A stretch of DNA of 64,000 bases, taken from positions 104,609 to 168,608 of the forward strand of contig SEYY01001244.1 in assembly GCA_009176605.1 (NCBI GenBank), written 5' to 3'. A model generated the notes under the pieces. It did no database searches. It worked only from the letters and a program-made list of their open reading frames with translations, and was not told where the DNA came from. A program made the translations under genes and the position numbers. Position 1 is the stretch's first letter; the number at the start of each line of letters is the position of its first letter. Shown here piece by piece: positions 20,099 through 33,965 of this stretch. This stretch comes from Armadillidium nasatum (lineage: Eukaryota > Arthropoda > Malacostraca > Isopoda > Armadillidiidae).

Positions 20099-20990
20099 CA
20101 AAGATTAAAAGAATTGAGGTTTCCCAATCTTCCTGTTAAGGATAGATTCAAAAACTTTAGAAAGAACACAGGTCAAAGAAATAGGATTCCCCTTTTTCGG
20201 CACAGGTCAAATAAGCATATGCTTCCAGCAAGAGAAAGTCAAAGTTGAAAAACAGAAAGGAAATAATTTATCAAGGCAAGGAGCAAGCTCTGAAACACAA
20301 GTTTTGAGAGCTACATAGAGAGGAGGACACCACCATTAGGACCATATGCTTTCTTCATGTTAAGCTCTGAGAGAGCTGAAGTGACATCCTTAGAACAAAT
20401 TAGAATTTTAGTCATAAATGATTTGGAGAGGTGGGTTGAAAGAGGAGGTATAGATCTGGAATCATCTAATGTAGAATTACTCACATAATTATTATTTAAA
20501 TAATTAAAATATGTGAAGAATTCAGCTTTAAAAGACAAAATTGCAGTTGTATCATCAGAAGATACTAGAAGAGGGAAAGAGGAGGAAGCAAAGTCAGAGA
20601 CAGCATTTTATGCAAAATGCCAGAAATTGTGTGAGGAGAAACCAGAAAGATTATTGCATTGTCGATGAAGAAATAATTTTTTGGTGTTATGAAGAATAGA
20701 TTTTACACGATTCTGGGATGAAATATAAGTTAAATGTTTCCAGAGTTTGAAAATAACAGTAAACCCTGAAGGAAGCATCCCAGCACAGCATGAGAACAAG
20801 AGTTAAACCAAGGATTGCCAGGTTTTGTAGAAGTTAAAGAATACAGAACGTTCACTTCCATGCTGGAGAGAATCATCTTGGTTATAATCTCTGCACACTC
20901 TAAAGGAATCCTCTCACAGAAGCAATAATCATTCCATGAGAAAAATGAGAAGCACAACCATAAGTTAAATCAATTAGTGACACTGAAGTA
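20099..20990 (-). pseudogene. LINE-A-type fragment: endonuclease/RT linker and RT N-terminus
   Basis: On the minus strand it reads GNPWFNSCSHAVLGC (near 20810), then FSSHNFWHFA, then SALSELNMKKAYGPNG (near 20340; RT block 1, K-A-x-G-P-D-G), then CWKHMLI-PVPKKGNPISLTC and VLSKVFESILNRKIGKPQFF (near 20150). This is the part of the ORF just upstream of that retained at 557-1466. Stops and frameshifts are frequent. It directly abuts the Copia 3' LTR, so the Copia may have inserted into it, but the other LINE half is not seen across the Copia. Confidence 0.75.
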
Positions 20991-21869
<879 letters not shown>

Positions 21870-22165
21870 TCTCCCCTTCATAGTCTCCTTGCTGAATGCT
21901 GGGCTGTTTTTGTAGAAGACAAAGTGAGAAAATAAGATACAGAAATAAGGTGATCTGGTGAATCCAGAGGAGGAGAGAGTTTAACAGTATAAGATGAAGG
22001 ATAAGAGATTAAGAAAAGATCAGGTTTGTTAGGTTCATCGCTAATACAGTCAGGGATACAGGATACGGGTGATTTCACAAGTTGGATCATGAGAACTAGA
22101 TAAAAGTCATTTTAAGTGGTGAACACTGATATCACCTAAAATGATTTCTGAGAAAGGAGAAGAAA
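21870..22165 (-). pseudogene. LINE endonuclease fragment
   Basis: The minus strand encodes EIILGDISVHHLK (consensus GDFNVHHxxW), then IPDC-SDEPNKPDLFLISYP and SPPLDSPDHLISVSYF. These correspond to the D-x-N, D-L and S-D-H motifs of the apurinic-like endonuclease of Jockey/CR1-type LINEs. It may belong to the same element as 20099-20990, separated by the AT tract, but continuity cannot be shown. Confidence 0.65.

Positions 22166-23633
<1,468 letters not shown>

Positions 23634-23718
<85 letters not shown>
23634..23718. repeat. (AT)n microsatellite, right of the solo LTR
   Basis: About 85 bases of AT repeat between the LTR end and an RTE-like LINE fragment. Confidence 0.98.
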
Positions 23719-23722
<4 letters not shown>

Positions 23723-24505
23723 TGAGATTGAAAGTTAATCCAGCGAAGAGTAAAGTTATGAGGATTGAAGGTGGGGATGAAGAGATGTGGAGGGAGGATT
23801 GGGGGTGTGTAAAAGTGGGGGGAAGGAAACTTGAGGAGGTGAATGAATTTAAATATCTAGGAATGTTGGTGGAAGGTAAGGGTGGGATGGAAAAAGAAAT
23901 AAAGAATAGAGTGGTAGAGGGAATGAAAGTGTTGGGGGGTCTAAGAGAAGTATGGAAGAAAGGAAAAATTTCAAAAGAAATAAAGATAAGAATGTTTGAA
24001 TGTATGTGTTTACCTTCTGTAATGTATGGGTGTGAAACATGGATGTTAAGTGCTAGAGCGAGGAAAAGTTTGAATGTCTTTGAGATGAAAGGTTTGAGAG
24101 CGATATGTAAATTAAGAAGGATTGATAGGATTAGAAATGACAGAATAAGAGACATGTGTAAATGGACGAGGGGTTTAGTTGCTAGAGCAGAGGAAGGTGT
24201 GCTAAAATGGTTTTGACATATGTGTAAAATGAATGAGGACAGAATGGTGGGCAAGGTACTTAGATCTGAGGTGGAAGGTGGTAGGGGAGAGGAAGGCCAA
24301 AGTGGAGATGGATGGATGGAGATAGAGAGATTTTGGGTGGAATTTGAGTTTAGAAGAGGGTAGAAGACTTGCGGAGGACAGAGTGAGATGGAGGGCGGTG
24401 GTGAAAGGGGTTGAAAGATAAGAATGGGTATGTTTGTAAGGGAATTGTGGCAGGCAACACCCCACAAAAGTGGGAAAGGTGATTGCGAAATAAAAATTAA
24501 AAAAA

Positions 24506-24506
<1 letters not shown>
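23719..24506 (+). pseudogene. RTE-like LINE, C-terminal RT fragment
   Basis: The frame 23728-24216 encodes LKVNPAKSKVMRI, then EFKYLGMLVEGKGGMEKEI, MYGCETWMLSARARKSL and FEMKGLRAICKLRRIDRIRN, the typical region after the FADD box in RTE-type LINEs. After a stop at 24216, in-frame HMCKMNEDRMVGKV and related text continue. The same family is at 50945-56158. The fragment is bounded by (AT)n on both sides, and its 3' end passes through an A-rich stretch into the repeat. Confidence 0.8.

Positions 24507-24558
<52 letters not shown>
24507..24558. repeat. (AT)n microsatellite at the start of the composite Gyp1 element
   Basis: About 50 bases of AT repeat ending at the first base of the LTR at 24559. 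Confidence 0.97.
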
Positions 24559-24561
<3 letters not shown>

Positions 24562-25589
24562 GAGCATCTGTTTATATGCTAATTCCTGTTATTATTCCAG
24601 GTATAGTGTCACGAGAACTTGGCCGAAGATGAAACAGCAGGAGAACAGCCAGCAATACACAATAAAGCTAAGCTATATTATATATTTTTTTTTAGTTGAT
24701 TGAGTATTAATTTGTTCTACATCTTCTTTCTTTTAGGAATTTAATATCTTTATAATGACAAGTAATAAAAATATTTAGTAACAATTTTCAAACAAAAATT
24801 TTCTGAAATAAATTAAAAAAAATTTCAATAAAATAAAACTTTTTCCTAAAACCAAAAGTTATCGGAAAATAAAATTAACGTCCATATAAAATCTAACAAG
24901 TCTCCATCAGTGTATCTTCAAGCAACTTCTACAATACGTGTAAGGCCTTTAATTTATTTTTAAAATCCTTTTTTTCTTTTTTTTTATAACGCAACATAAA
25001 TATTTATGTATAAATTTTTGTACATTTTTGCAGTCCCGGGGAAAGGAACTGCATCAACCACCAGTTTTCCTGTTTTACTCGCACTCCAACAAATTCTTCA
25101 AATCTTAAACGAATGACGGCGGGAAGTTCTAACTTGACATACAGTAATTGAGAATTCAACGTTCCCATCAAGTTCCTATAACCCAAGCTCTAAATTGCAT
25201 ATCATTCTGTTCCTTCATAGACGATCTTTTGTTCTGGACATTCTCCAACAAAAATCATTGTTCATTTCCTTTACTCTGAATTTTTCTTTCAACTAATAAA
25301 AAATTCAAATTTTTTTCTGAATTTTTATAACCTTTAATTAACTCTAAAACTCTGCTGTGACTGTTCCTTTTTGTGAACCAACTGTCATGACAACGTACCT
25401 GAGGGCTTTGTTCATTTTCGTCAGATAACTCAACTTCTCAATATCGTTCAATTGAAGAGGACGATAAGTACAACATAGATCATCAACCCAGTAGTGCCAG
25501 TGGACTCAACACCAAACATGAGTTTTACCACAACTATTAAATTTTGTTTTCTCTTGTTAGTTATATAAAGTTGCGCGATTTTTATAACA
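24559..25589 (+). repeat. 5' LTR of composite Gyp1
   Basis: It starts TGTGAGCATCTG and ends GATTTTTATAACA, eight bases before the primer-site core at 25598. A block near 25360-25420 (GACTGTTCCTTTTTGTGAAC, then CGTACCTGAGGGCTTTG) is shared with the other Gyp1-type LTRs. The rest is diverged. Confidence 0.75.
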
Positions 25590-25597
25590 AAATTATT

Positions 25598-25615
25598 TGG
25601 CGACCCTGCCATGAT
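25598..25615 (+). promoter_or_regulatory. Primer-binding site
   Basis: TGGCGACCCTGCCATGAT follows the LTR end after a short spacer. Its complement would end in GTCGCCA, as expected for a tRNA 3' end. The tRNA species is not identified. Confidence 0.6.
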
Positions 25616-25654
25616 CACTAAAAGGAACGATATAATTCAACGAAATCAACTATA

Positions 25655-26818
25655 ATGGCAGAAAATACAAACATGAATAATGACGAATCTAAAGTGAACA
25701 TGGACCAGTTGATTGAATTGGATGAACCTTTCCAATTCAACAATAATGCTGAGTTCACACCAGAACAACATACTGATAACCCACAGGGTGCATCTGTCCC
25801 CGATTTTCAACCCGTGGATCAGCGTACCGTAGAAAGGTTGCAATAGATGCTTAAGGGTGTTATTCGATTCTCACATGACATGGATCTGAGATTTACTGAG
25901 CAAAATAAACTGATGATGGAACTATTATCGCCTCGTGCAGATTCCGTTCCAACTGCTGCTGCAAAATCATCAGAAAGGTCGGTACGTCCTGATAGGAAGC
26001 CGTCGTTACAGTGGATCATGAGGTTGACGGTGGAGTACACCAACCACCGTCAATATCAACAATAACAAACCCCGCAAGCAGACCCCATATCTCGACAGGC
26101 AACATGACCGATCAGCAATCCCGGGAATTCGTAACGAAAAGTCTAGCCGTACAGCAGACTCAAAACGCTATGGTTTCACAGGCACTAACTGTGTTGACAC
26201 AATTGTTCAACAAGCCTAAATCTAACAAGCCTGTGTCACCAGCTAAATTCAACCCTGACACAGACCAGGACCTTAAGGTATTCTTCCGCGAATTCGAAGA
26301 ATATTGCACAATCCTGTATCCAACACAACAACAGGATTGGTTAAGGCTCTTAGGATCGTTTTTACAATCCTCGTACCTCGCCCTCTACCATCAACTCCAT
26401 AGGCGGATAAGTCTTATGAAGAGATTAAACAGAGCCTGCTAGGTCTGTTTGACAAAGAAGAAACAGTGAGACGAGAGCGGGAAATCCAGGATTTTATGTC
26501 CGCTAAAATGCGCAAGAACGAAACTGTCAGAATCTTTGCTATCCAATTGTTGGATCTCGCAAAGAAAGCTTACCCCACAACTTTGGAAAAAAGACTGTAA
26601 AGAGCATGAAACTGCGGCAAGTGTTTATATCAGCATTACCGCCTGCCATCAACAAGGAGATTGCAAGTTATCTCCATATCCACGAGTGGTGTTCAGGAAC
26701 CAAATTTTCCTTTGATCAGCTGGTAAACATGGTTGATAGACACCTTCAGGATTTAAAGGGACATGCCCAAGTACCCGTTCCTGAAGTAGTGGACATCTCG
26801 AGAGTTACGGCTGAATGA
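25655..26818 (+). pseudogene. Gyp1 gag, N-terminal and capsid parts
   Basis: The ATG at 25655 opens MAENTNMNNDESKVNMDQLI. A stop at 25844 and shifts near 26010, 26440 and 26600 break the frame. Recognisable Ty3/Gypsy-type capsid text includes PAKFNPDTDQDLKVFFREFE and QQQDWLRLLGSFL (26230-26370), then MKLRQVFISALPPAINKEIA and FDQLVNMVDRHLQDLKGH (26606-26770). Gag forms the particle and binds the RNA. Confidence 0.7.
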
Positions 26819-26876
26819 AGACCCAAACAGACGCCATGGGTGCAAATGGTGAAACTATGGAAGAATATTTCTTCCA

Positions 26877-27267
26877 ATGCTCAACCACCTCCACAACAGC
26901 CGGTCGAGAAAAGGTCGTCAGGAAAGGAAAGAACGACGTCAAAAGAAGACTACGGGAAACCGCAGTCCCAAGTTCGTTAGGGACAAACCGCGTAAAAACA
27001 GCGATAGTTCTAGCTCTTCGGGACGGTCGGATGACCGTAGAAAGAATAATCAAAAGCGACAACCTTTGCAAAGGCAAAACAACCATTGGTGTAGTTTTTG
27101 CGATAAAGACATGCACTCCAAGGAAACTTGTTATATTCTCAATAATAAGTGTTCCATCTGTAAGAACAGTGGGCACTTATCCTACAAGTGTTCACAAAAA
27201 AAACCACAACAACAACAACGACGACATCTGGAGAATTGTTCCGTATGTAACCAATACGGTTATGTAG
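26877..27267 (+). pseudogene. Gyp1 gag zinc-knuckle region, cut by LINE-B
   Basis: After a basic region (RKGRQERKERRQKK), three CX2CX4HX4C knuckles follow: CSFCDKDMHSKETC, CSICKNSGHLSYKC and CSVCNQYG. The third is interrupted at 27267 by LINE-B and continues at 30318 with VGKHCP. Three knuckles is more than the one or two usual in Ty3/Gypsy gag. They bind nucleic acid during packaging. Confidence 0.85.
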
Positions 27268-30200
27268 TGTTTGTTTGATTGTTTGTTTGTCTGTTTGCTT
27301 GTTCGTTTCTTTGTCTGTTTTCTTGTTTGTCTGTCTGTTTGTCTGATCTAATCGTGATTGTGTGTAGAATGGCGAGTGTGCGCAGGCGTGGGTTCTCTAT
27401 ACACTTCACCAACGTCCGTGGCTTATTTTCTAATTTGGCCTCTGTGGAATATCACCTATCTAGTTCTCGTCCTAACCTTTTGCTATTGTCTGAGCCCCAT
27501 ATCTAATGAATTCCTCCTCAAACTTTTTTAATATATCCAACTAAAACTTATTTCACAATTTCCGTTCTAAGGGTGGAGTTTATGCCTACGTAAACACCAA
27601 CACTACGGTAACACGTCTTGTGAATCTTGAATCTCCTAACTTCAATGTTCTGTGGCTTAAAATCTTTCTTCCTACCACTACGATAATCTTGTGTTTCTGC
27701 TACTGTTCTCCCAATAGAACAGATTTTTCCACCTTTTTTGAATATCTAACTACTTCTCACGAGAGTGTTACATCTTCACATCCAAATATTGAGGTCCTCT
27801 ATTTAGGGGATTTCAATGTACACAACACTGAATGGTTGGATTCCTCTCATTCTGATCAAGGAGGGGAGGAGGCCGAATCATTCAGCATTCTCAACGATCT
27901 GGAGCAACTGATTAAAGAACCAACACACATTCCGGATCGTCCTAATCAATTCTTAAACACTCTTGACTTATGTTTCACTACTAGTCCTTCTCTCTATAAA
28001 TACGCTGTCTTCGCACCTATTGGTAAATCTGACCACAACCTAATTACTCTTAATTTTCAAGTTTTCTCTCCAACTACTCCACCCTGCCATAAGCGTATCT
28101 TCTGGCACTTTGATCAGGCTGACTGGGAGGCTTTGCGTTGCTTCTATGCTAACTATCCTTGGATGGACTGCTTTGTCTCTGAAGACGCGTCAGTCTCCGC
28201 TGATAAAGTGGGTGGCTGTAATCGTTGATGGGATGAGCAGGTTCATTCCTTCTTCAACTAGATCTTTTCTCCTCAAAATCCATGGTTCGATCGCGCCTGC
28301 TCTCTTGCCATTCAGGCTACAGACATCGCGTATCGGGGGTGGAAAAACTCTCCTTCTCCTATCACTCTTGCTAATTTTCATTCTGCTCAGAATCGTTGCA
28401 GGGATATTCTTTGACGAGCAAAGGTTTTCACTAAAAGAAGGTGTGCAGAGCTCCTAAACTCTCCTACTGATAAATTTTTCTGACCTCTTGCCAAAAACAT
28501 CTCTAACAGCTTCTGTAAATCTTCCTTTCCTCCTCTTATTCGAACTGATGGCTCTGTTGCTAACACTCCAACTGAAAAGGCTAATCTCTTTGGCCTCCTA
28601 TTCTACTCTAATTCTACCCTGGACAACTCCGGCAACCCTCCCCCTACTTCTTCTCCTCTCAGAGGTCCCCTGCCTTTACCTGTGATTACATTTGATCAGG
28701 TGCATGGGCTTCTGAAATTTATGAACATAAGGAAGGCAAGCGGCCCGGATGGCATACCTCCCCAAGTTTTTTAGGGAGCGTGCTTCTGAGCTGACTCCGC
28801 CTCTCGTTCAACTCTACTCTCTATGCCTCAATACTAATACTTTCCCTCAGTGCTGGAAGCGCGCATTGGTCCAGCCTATTCCGAATGAGTAGCCTTTCTG
28901 ATCCTTCTATCCCCCTATAGCTTTCACTGGTATTCTGTCCAAGATCTTTGAAACCCTTCTCAACTCTCATTTCTTGGATCATCTGGAATCTCATTCCCTT
29001 CTTTCTGATCATAAGTATGGCTTTCGATGTTCGAGGTCTACTGATGATATACTTTCCTATCTCACAAATTTATGGTCTACTGCCCTTAGGGATCATGGGG
29101 AGACCTGTGTGGTGGCACTTGGCATATCTAAAGTATTTGACTGGGTATGGCATGCGTCACTGCTTTCCAAGCTCCCCTCCCCTAGCTTTCTTTCTAATCA
29201 TTCCATTTCGGCTGTTGTTGATGGAGCGACTTCTTCTTCCTTTCCTGTCAATAGTGGTATTCCTCAGGGTTCTGTCTTATCTCCTACTCTATTCTTACTT
29301 TCCATTAATGATCTTCTTAGCTGTTCACCTAACCCTATCCATTCATATGCCGATGACTCAACCCTCTATTCTTCTACTCATTTTAAATCTGCTCCTTCCT
29401 TTGCATCTAGAGTTGCTTCTCGTCTTCATCTTTCCGATTCCATTCTTGCAGATCTGGATGGAATTTCCCAGTGGGGTCGTCTCAACCTTGTGAAATTCAA
29501 CTCTTTAAAAACTCAACTTCTAGAAATCTCCCTCTCAAAGACACCTCCTTACTTTTCTATTTCTTTTCTATTTCCATCTCTCCTGTTGACAATATCAACA
29601 TCCTTGGACTTCACATAAACAAAAAAATGTCTTGGAAACCTCACAACACAATGGTTGCTAGGGCGGCCTCAAAGAAGCTGGGAGTTCTGTTTAGACTGCG
29701 AGAATTTTTTTCTTCCTCGCAGTTGCTCCAATTATACAAGGGTCTCATCCGCCCTTGTATGGAGCACTGCTCTCATATCTGGGGTGGCTCAGGTTTCACC
29801 CGTCTTTTGGATAAGGTTGAGTCAAAGGCTAAAAGACTTATAAACTGTTCCGCTCTTTCTAATTCACTTGACTCTTTATCTTTGCGACGCGACGTTGGTT
29901 CCTTGTCTTTCTATAGGTACTACAGCGGCAAATGCTCAAGGGAATTATCCACACATGTACCTCCGCCTTTATGCCGTCCTCGCAGTACAAGGGGTGCATT
30001 GTCTGCGCATCAATTCTGCGTGGACATAGGCAACTCCAGGCTTGTACGCTGCTGCCTCCTTTCCTGCCACATCTGTTTTGTGGAATTCTCTCATATCTTT
30101 TGTTTCCTGCCGAATTTAATCTCAATTTCTTTAAAGCTCGCATCTGCGCTCACCTAAGAAATTTGCGTTAGGTGGGCCCTGCAGGGGTTTTCTTTTATTT

Positions 30201-30316
30201 TTTTATTAGTTATTGTCATTTTCTATTTTTTTTTTGTTCTACTTTATTTTAGTTCTTTTGACACCCTCTCCTTGAATAGGGCTTTGCCCATGAGTGGTGG
30301 TGGTGTAAAAAAAAAA
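27268..30316 (+). mobile_element. LINE-B copy 1: near-complete non-LTR retrotransposon inserted in Gyp1 gag
   Basis: It is bounded by ATGTAG (27262-27267) on the left and ATGTGG (30317-30322) after the A tail, a near-perfect 6-bp target duplication. It starts with a T/G-rich 5' UTR of about 100 bases (TGTTTGTTTG units), has one coding region (27369-30171) and ends with GGGCTTTGCCCATGAGTGG, GGTGGTGT and an A11 tail. At 3.05 kb with no ORF1, it looks like a single-ORF LINE. Confidence 0.8.
27369..30171 (+). pseudogene. LINE-B endonuclease-reverse transcriptase, frameshifted
   Basis: The ATG at 27369 opens MASVRRRGFSIHFTNVRGLF, the N-terminal strand of an AP-like endonuclease (N-V-R-G-L). EN motifs GDFNVHNTEWL (27810) and PIGKSDHNLI (28020) follow. 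RT blocks are recognisable: MNIRKASGPDG (28725), HKYGFRCSRSTDDILSYLTN (29010), GIPQGSVLSPTLF (29255) and HSYADDSTLYSS (29340). The C-terminus has LGVLFRLREFFSSSQLLQLY and CMEHCSHIWGGSG. Stops at 27506 and near 28770, with several shifts, make it inactive. It is a diverged sister of the intact ORF at 42742-45231. Confidence 0.85.
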
Positions 30317-30317
30317 A

Positions 30318-30641
30318 TGTGGGTAAACATTGTCCAGAATGGGAGAATCGAAGACCAAGACGACAACAGAGTAATTCTCCCCCCAACAGAACTTCGAGAA
30401 CTTCAAGATCATCAACGGAGAATGAAAACACCACTGGGGGGTTGCCTGAGCGAAATCAACAAGAGCACCCTTTAAACAAATTGACCCAGTGACTGAGGGG
30501 CAAGTCACGGTTGAAGGGTTAACTACTCCTTGTAGGAGTCTCCCATTTGTAATGGAGTTAACTTACAATGGTTTAAAGGAGAATAACACTAAGGGTGAAA
30601 CCCTACTTCTACAATTTAGTAAATGCGATACCCAACCTTTA
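30318..30641 (+). pseudogene. Gyp1 gag end downstream of LINE-B
   Basis: It resumes with VGKHCPEWENRRPRRQQ, completing the third knuckle. It then has an Asn/Ser/Gln-rich tail and the conserved untranslated-looking stretch GTGACTGAGGGGCAAGTCAC before the protease frame. Confidence 0.65.
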
Positions 30642-31040
30642 ATGGTCGCAGTAGAAGTAGTAGACTATCCAGGAACTTGTTTCCATTCCTTAATAGATAA
30701 TGGAGCAGAGATCAACTTAATAAAAAAAAGGGCTGTTTCATTATTGAATGGAATACAACGATATCCATCGGTGGTCGCAAGGGTCACAGGCGTTGGAAAT
30801 GCGCATATTCCTATACACGAGTTCGTAATCTTAAGATTAAGATTCGAAACGGGGTATATTTCAACTTTGGAAGAATTTTACATACTTCCAGATTCCGCTA
30901 TGGATCATTCCATGGTCATAGGAGTTACTCTTCTACGATCAAATTCTTTATTATCCGATATGTCAACTTTTCAACTTTTCCATAGAACTGGAAATTATTT
31001 TGAGGTAATATCGAAAGACCTAACGATTCCTGCTTCGATA
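30642..31040 (+). CDS. Gyp1 aspartic protease with D-N-G-A active site
   Basis: This lies within an open frame running 30489-31085. The region MVAVEVVDYPGTCFHSLIDN-GAEINLI holds the flap-proximal active-site loop. Retropepsins require Asp-Thr/Ser-Gly-Ala, but here the second residue is Asn, as in copy 1. Later text VVARVTGVGNAHIPIHEFVI and DHSMVIGVTLLRSN (equivalent to the L-G-x-D/x-L region) fits the fold. Asn at this position would disturb the fireman's-grip hydrogen bonds, so activity is doubtful (inference from family knowledge). Confidence 0.7.
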
Positions 31041-31059
31041 CCACAAGAAAAGGATAGAA

Positions 31060-31620
31060 GTGGAAGTAGTAACCAGAATAATTAACAACAAAAAACTGTT
31101 TCAAATTGATATTAAAGGTCAAGATAGCATAGTAGATGATACGTTGTCCAGAGTTCCAGTGGAGGCACTCCCGGATGATCAAGATGATCAGGATGATCAA
31201 CTGGAAGTTGTCCCCATTGATCAAGTTCAGCCTTCAGGTTTTATTCCTGAAGGTTATACAGTTCATTTAATGCCAGGAGGAGGAAACTCCTTGTTTCAAT
31301 CTTTATCCATGTGGTTGGAAGGAACACCTGATAACCATATGGATATTAGAGAAACCGTAGCGGAGGAACTTATCAAACATCCCGCTAAGTATCAACTTAA
31401 AGGCAGGAATATTACGAAGAAGCTGAAGTTGCTGAAGCTACCTGGCCAACTTCCAATTCCAGAAGCAATATTAGCCTTTGCTAATATATCTAAATGCCTT
31501 GTACGAGTTTTCTACCAACGACAACAATCCATTAACTTATGGAACTCCTGGAGATGTCTGTAACTTGCAAAATGTATCTGGAATACATTTCAATTATCTT
31601 GAACCGTGAAAAAAGAAAAG
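31060..31620 (+). pseudogene. Gyp1 RNase H tail and OTU-like domain (copy 3)
   Basis: Almost identical to 7140-7700: LFQIDIKGQDSIVDDTLSRV, an acidic linker, PGGGNSLFQSLSMWL and IPEAILAFANISKCLVRVF. One extra base near 31513 shifts the frame before the GIHFNYLEP His motif. Here the segment follows the protease directly, with no RT or RNase H body in between. The Ser in place of the catalytic Cys is the same as in copy 1. Confidence 0.75.
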
Positions 31621-32770
31621 CGTCAAAATAAATATCGTCAACATTTGTCAATTAACCATTGACGAACTTGATGAATTATTTAGCGCTGATGAAGAGGTAA
31701 TAATTCAAGAACAATTCAAGGACAATGTTCTTCGTAAACTGAGGAGAGCATTGGATCCCTACAAAAATACAACTTTTCGTGAACATGGATTAGAAATATT
31801 TTGCCCATATCAACATCTTTTCTTGTTTGGAGACTTAATCTTCATCCAAAACGGAAACAATCCACGAATGGTTAATATCCATGCCTCTTCTAATTCGGTT
31901 AGTTTTGGATTTACATTTACAAAATGGACATTCAGGAACACCGAAACTTATTGCATTGGTGAGAGAGGACTTATGGCATCCAAAACTTGCTAATGTTGCA
32001 CGTGACATTTGTAGGTCTTGTATGACATGTCAACTTGAACAAAAATAATCCTACTGTGATTATTCCGCCAGTAATGAAGATAACAACGTCTTTTCCATTC
32101 GAATTGTTAGCAGTTGATTTATTACAATTACCGCGAACTTTTCGAAATCACTCTTATGCTCTTGTAGCGATTGATCATTTTCACTAAGTATCTTTTCGTA
32201 ATTCCCTATGAAAGGATAAATCTGCAAAAACCGTAAGCACTACGTTGAAATTTAAACTTATTCCGTTTCTTGCCGCGTGTTCCGCAGAAACTTCTTTCTG
32301 ATCAATGGACTGAGTTTACTTCAGTACTTTTTAACGAAGTATTGGAGGAATTTGCCATTGAGCATGTGTTGGCATCTAGTCATCGGCCACAAACGAATGG
32401 AGTTACGGAACAGAGTAAATCGAACCATACTTCAGACTTTGCGAATGATGATTCAACAAAAGTTACAAAACCCAACTGATTGGGATTTACAACTCCCGCA
32501 AGTTGTAAAATACAATAATACTTGGCATTCAGCAATCAAATCAACTCCAAGTGACTTCTTAGTTCAACAACAACATTCGTGTGCAAGGAGAAATCCTTGT
32601 TTACGACAATATTGGAAGTCACCTGCTGAAAAATTTTCACCTTTCAACCTTGGTGATAAATCGCGTTTAGATCTTTATTTCAAGGAAATCTTTTAACCAA
32701 CAAGTTTAAACCTAGATTTAAGGGACCGTACATGATTACTAAAGTATACGACAACACTCGCATAATATAG
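31621..32770 (+). pseudogene. Gyp1 integrase (copy 3)
   Basis: The sequence runs from FREHGLEIFCPYQHLFLFGD through LHLQNGHSGTPKLIALVRE and DICRSCMTCQL (HHCC; near 31905-32035). D in LLAVDLLQLP, D in LLSDQWTEFTS (32296-32330), an altered TNGVTE region (32397) and GPYMITKVYD (GPY/F; near 32730) follow. Frames shift near 31860, 32035, 32180 and 32410. Homologous to 7860-8860. Confidence 0.8.
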
Positions 32771-32779
32771 CCAAATATC

Positions 32780-33750
32780 CAATCAGTAATAGAGGGGAAG
32801 GTGTCATACAGGCTCATTTTTCACAGCTCCGGAAATGGGTTGATGTTCCCAGATATCTCTTACAAAATCCTTATTTCTGCCAATATCACCAACAGAATCA
32901 ACATTTTCAACAACAAAACAAAGCTTACCAACAAGAGCAAGGAAATCAACAAAGAACAGAGGAAGATTTCAAATGAAGAGTCATTGCCGGACACGTCGCT
33001 GACTCCAACGGTTTTACCTGAGGACGACAGTGACGAGGACGATGATGATTTTTCATATCAACTCGCTGAAGAGGATCATCACCTGTTGGAGGAGTTGAGG
33101 AAGCGGCAGATGGAAAGCTCAGGAAGAGATATTTAAATTGATCGATACTGATTATTTGACATTCTTGTCTGACTCATACAGAGTTTTACAAGAATCATTT
33201 GACTTCACTATAGGAACAAATGCAGATTATCGGGTTAACTCTGTATTAACCAGATCTTCTGAAGTATCTAACATAACTGACATTAACACCCCAAGATTTA
33301 CGCAAACAGATCTAACAATACCTCCAGAAGGAGGAAGAAGATTTGTTCAATGCGACAATTGATGAATCATTTGAAGGGTTTTGTACGTTGGATTATTCGG
33401 TAGATCAGGATTCATTCGAGGGATTTGTGCCTAAGGCTCTTTCCACCATAATGGAAGAACCTGACAACTATTATCAGCCATATTTCAACAATAATTCGGC
33501 CGAATCTTTTGAAAGATTTGATCCGGAGGAGTTTTTCATTGAGGAAGACTACATGGAACTTCAAGGACCTGTAGAAGCATCGCCATTGGAGGAAGAACGA
33601 CAGATGGACATCACCACTTTAACAGGACTGAATCCAGCTGAAGAGGAGCCTTTCCCCGCGACGACTGAGATCACATGGAGAAGCCCAACAACATTACATC
33701 ATGGATCATCCACTAGAGTATCATCCATGAAAAGAAAAAAGAAAAATAAG
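32780..33750 (+). pseudogene. Gyp1 acidic pol tail (copy 3)
   Basis: The first frame (32801-33136) ends in a strongly acidic PEDDSDEDDDDFSYQLAEED and a coiled LEELRKRQ. The next (33138-33362) has FTIGTNADYRVNSVLTRSSE, and the last (33343-33753) has the SFEGF repeats and FDPEEFFIEEDYMELQGPVE. An extra base near 33650 replaces the normal SPRRLRSHGEAQ end. It matches copies 1 and 2; no known domain. Confidence 0.65.
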
Positions 33751-33817
33751 TGAAATAAGTGGCAGTGTAGTGGCAGTGATAAATTGTTAAATTTTAGATC
33801 GAGATCCATATATGTAG

Positions 33818-33965
33818 ATAAAATTAATACTATATTAATAAAAATAATACTAAGATAAAATTAATACTATATTAATAAAAATAATATGTAGATAAAATTA
33901 ATACTAATAATAAAAATAATACTAAGATAAAATTAATACTATATTAATAAAAATAATACTGTTAC
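33818..33965. repeat. 37-bp tandem repeat, 4 units (copy 3)
   Basis: Same unit and same alternating joints as at 9893-10045; the third unit lacks about seven bases. Confidence 0.8.
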
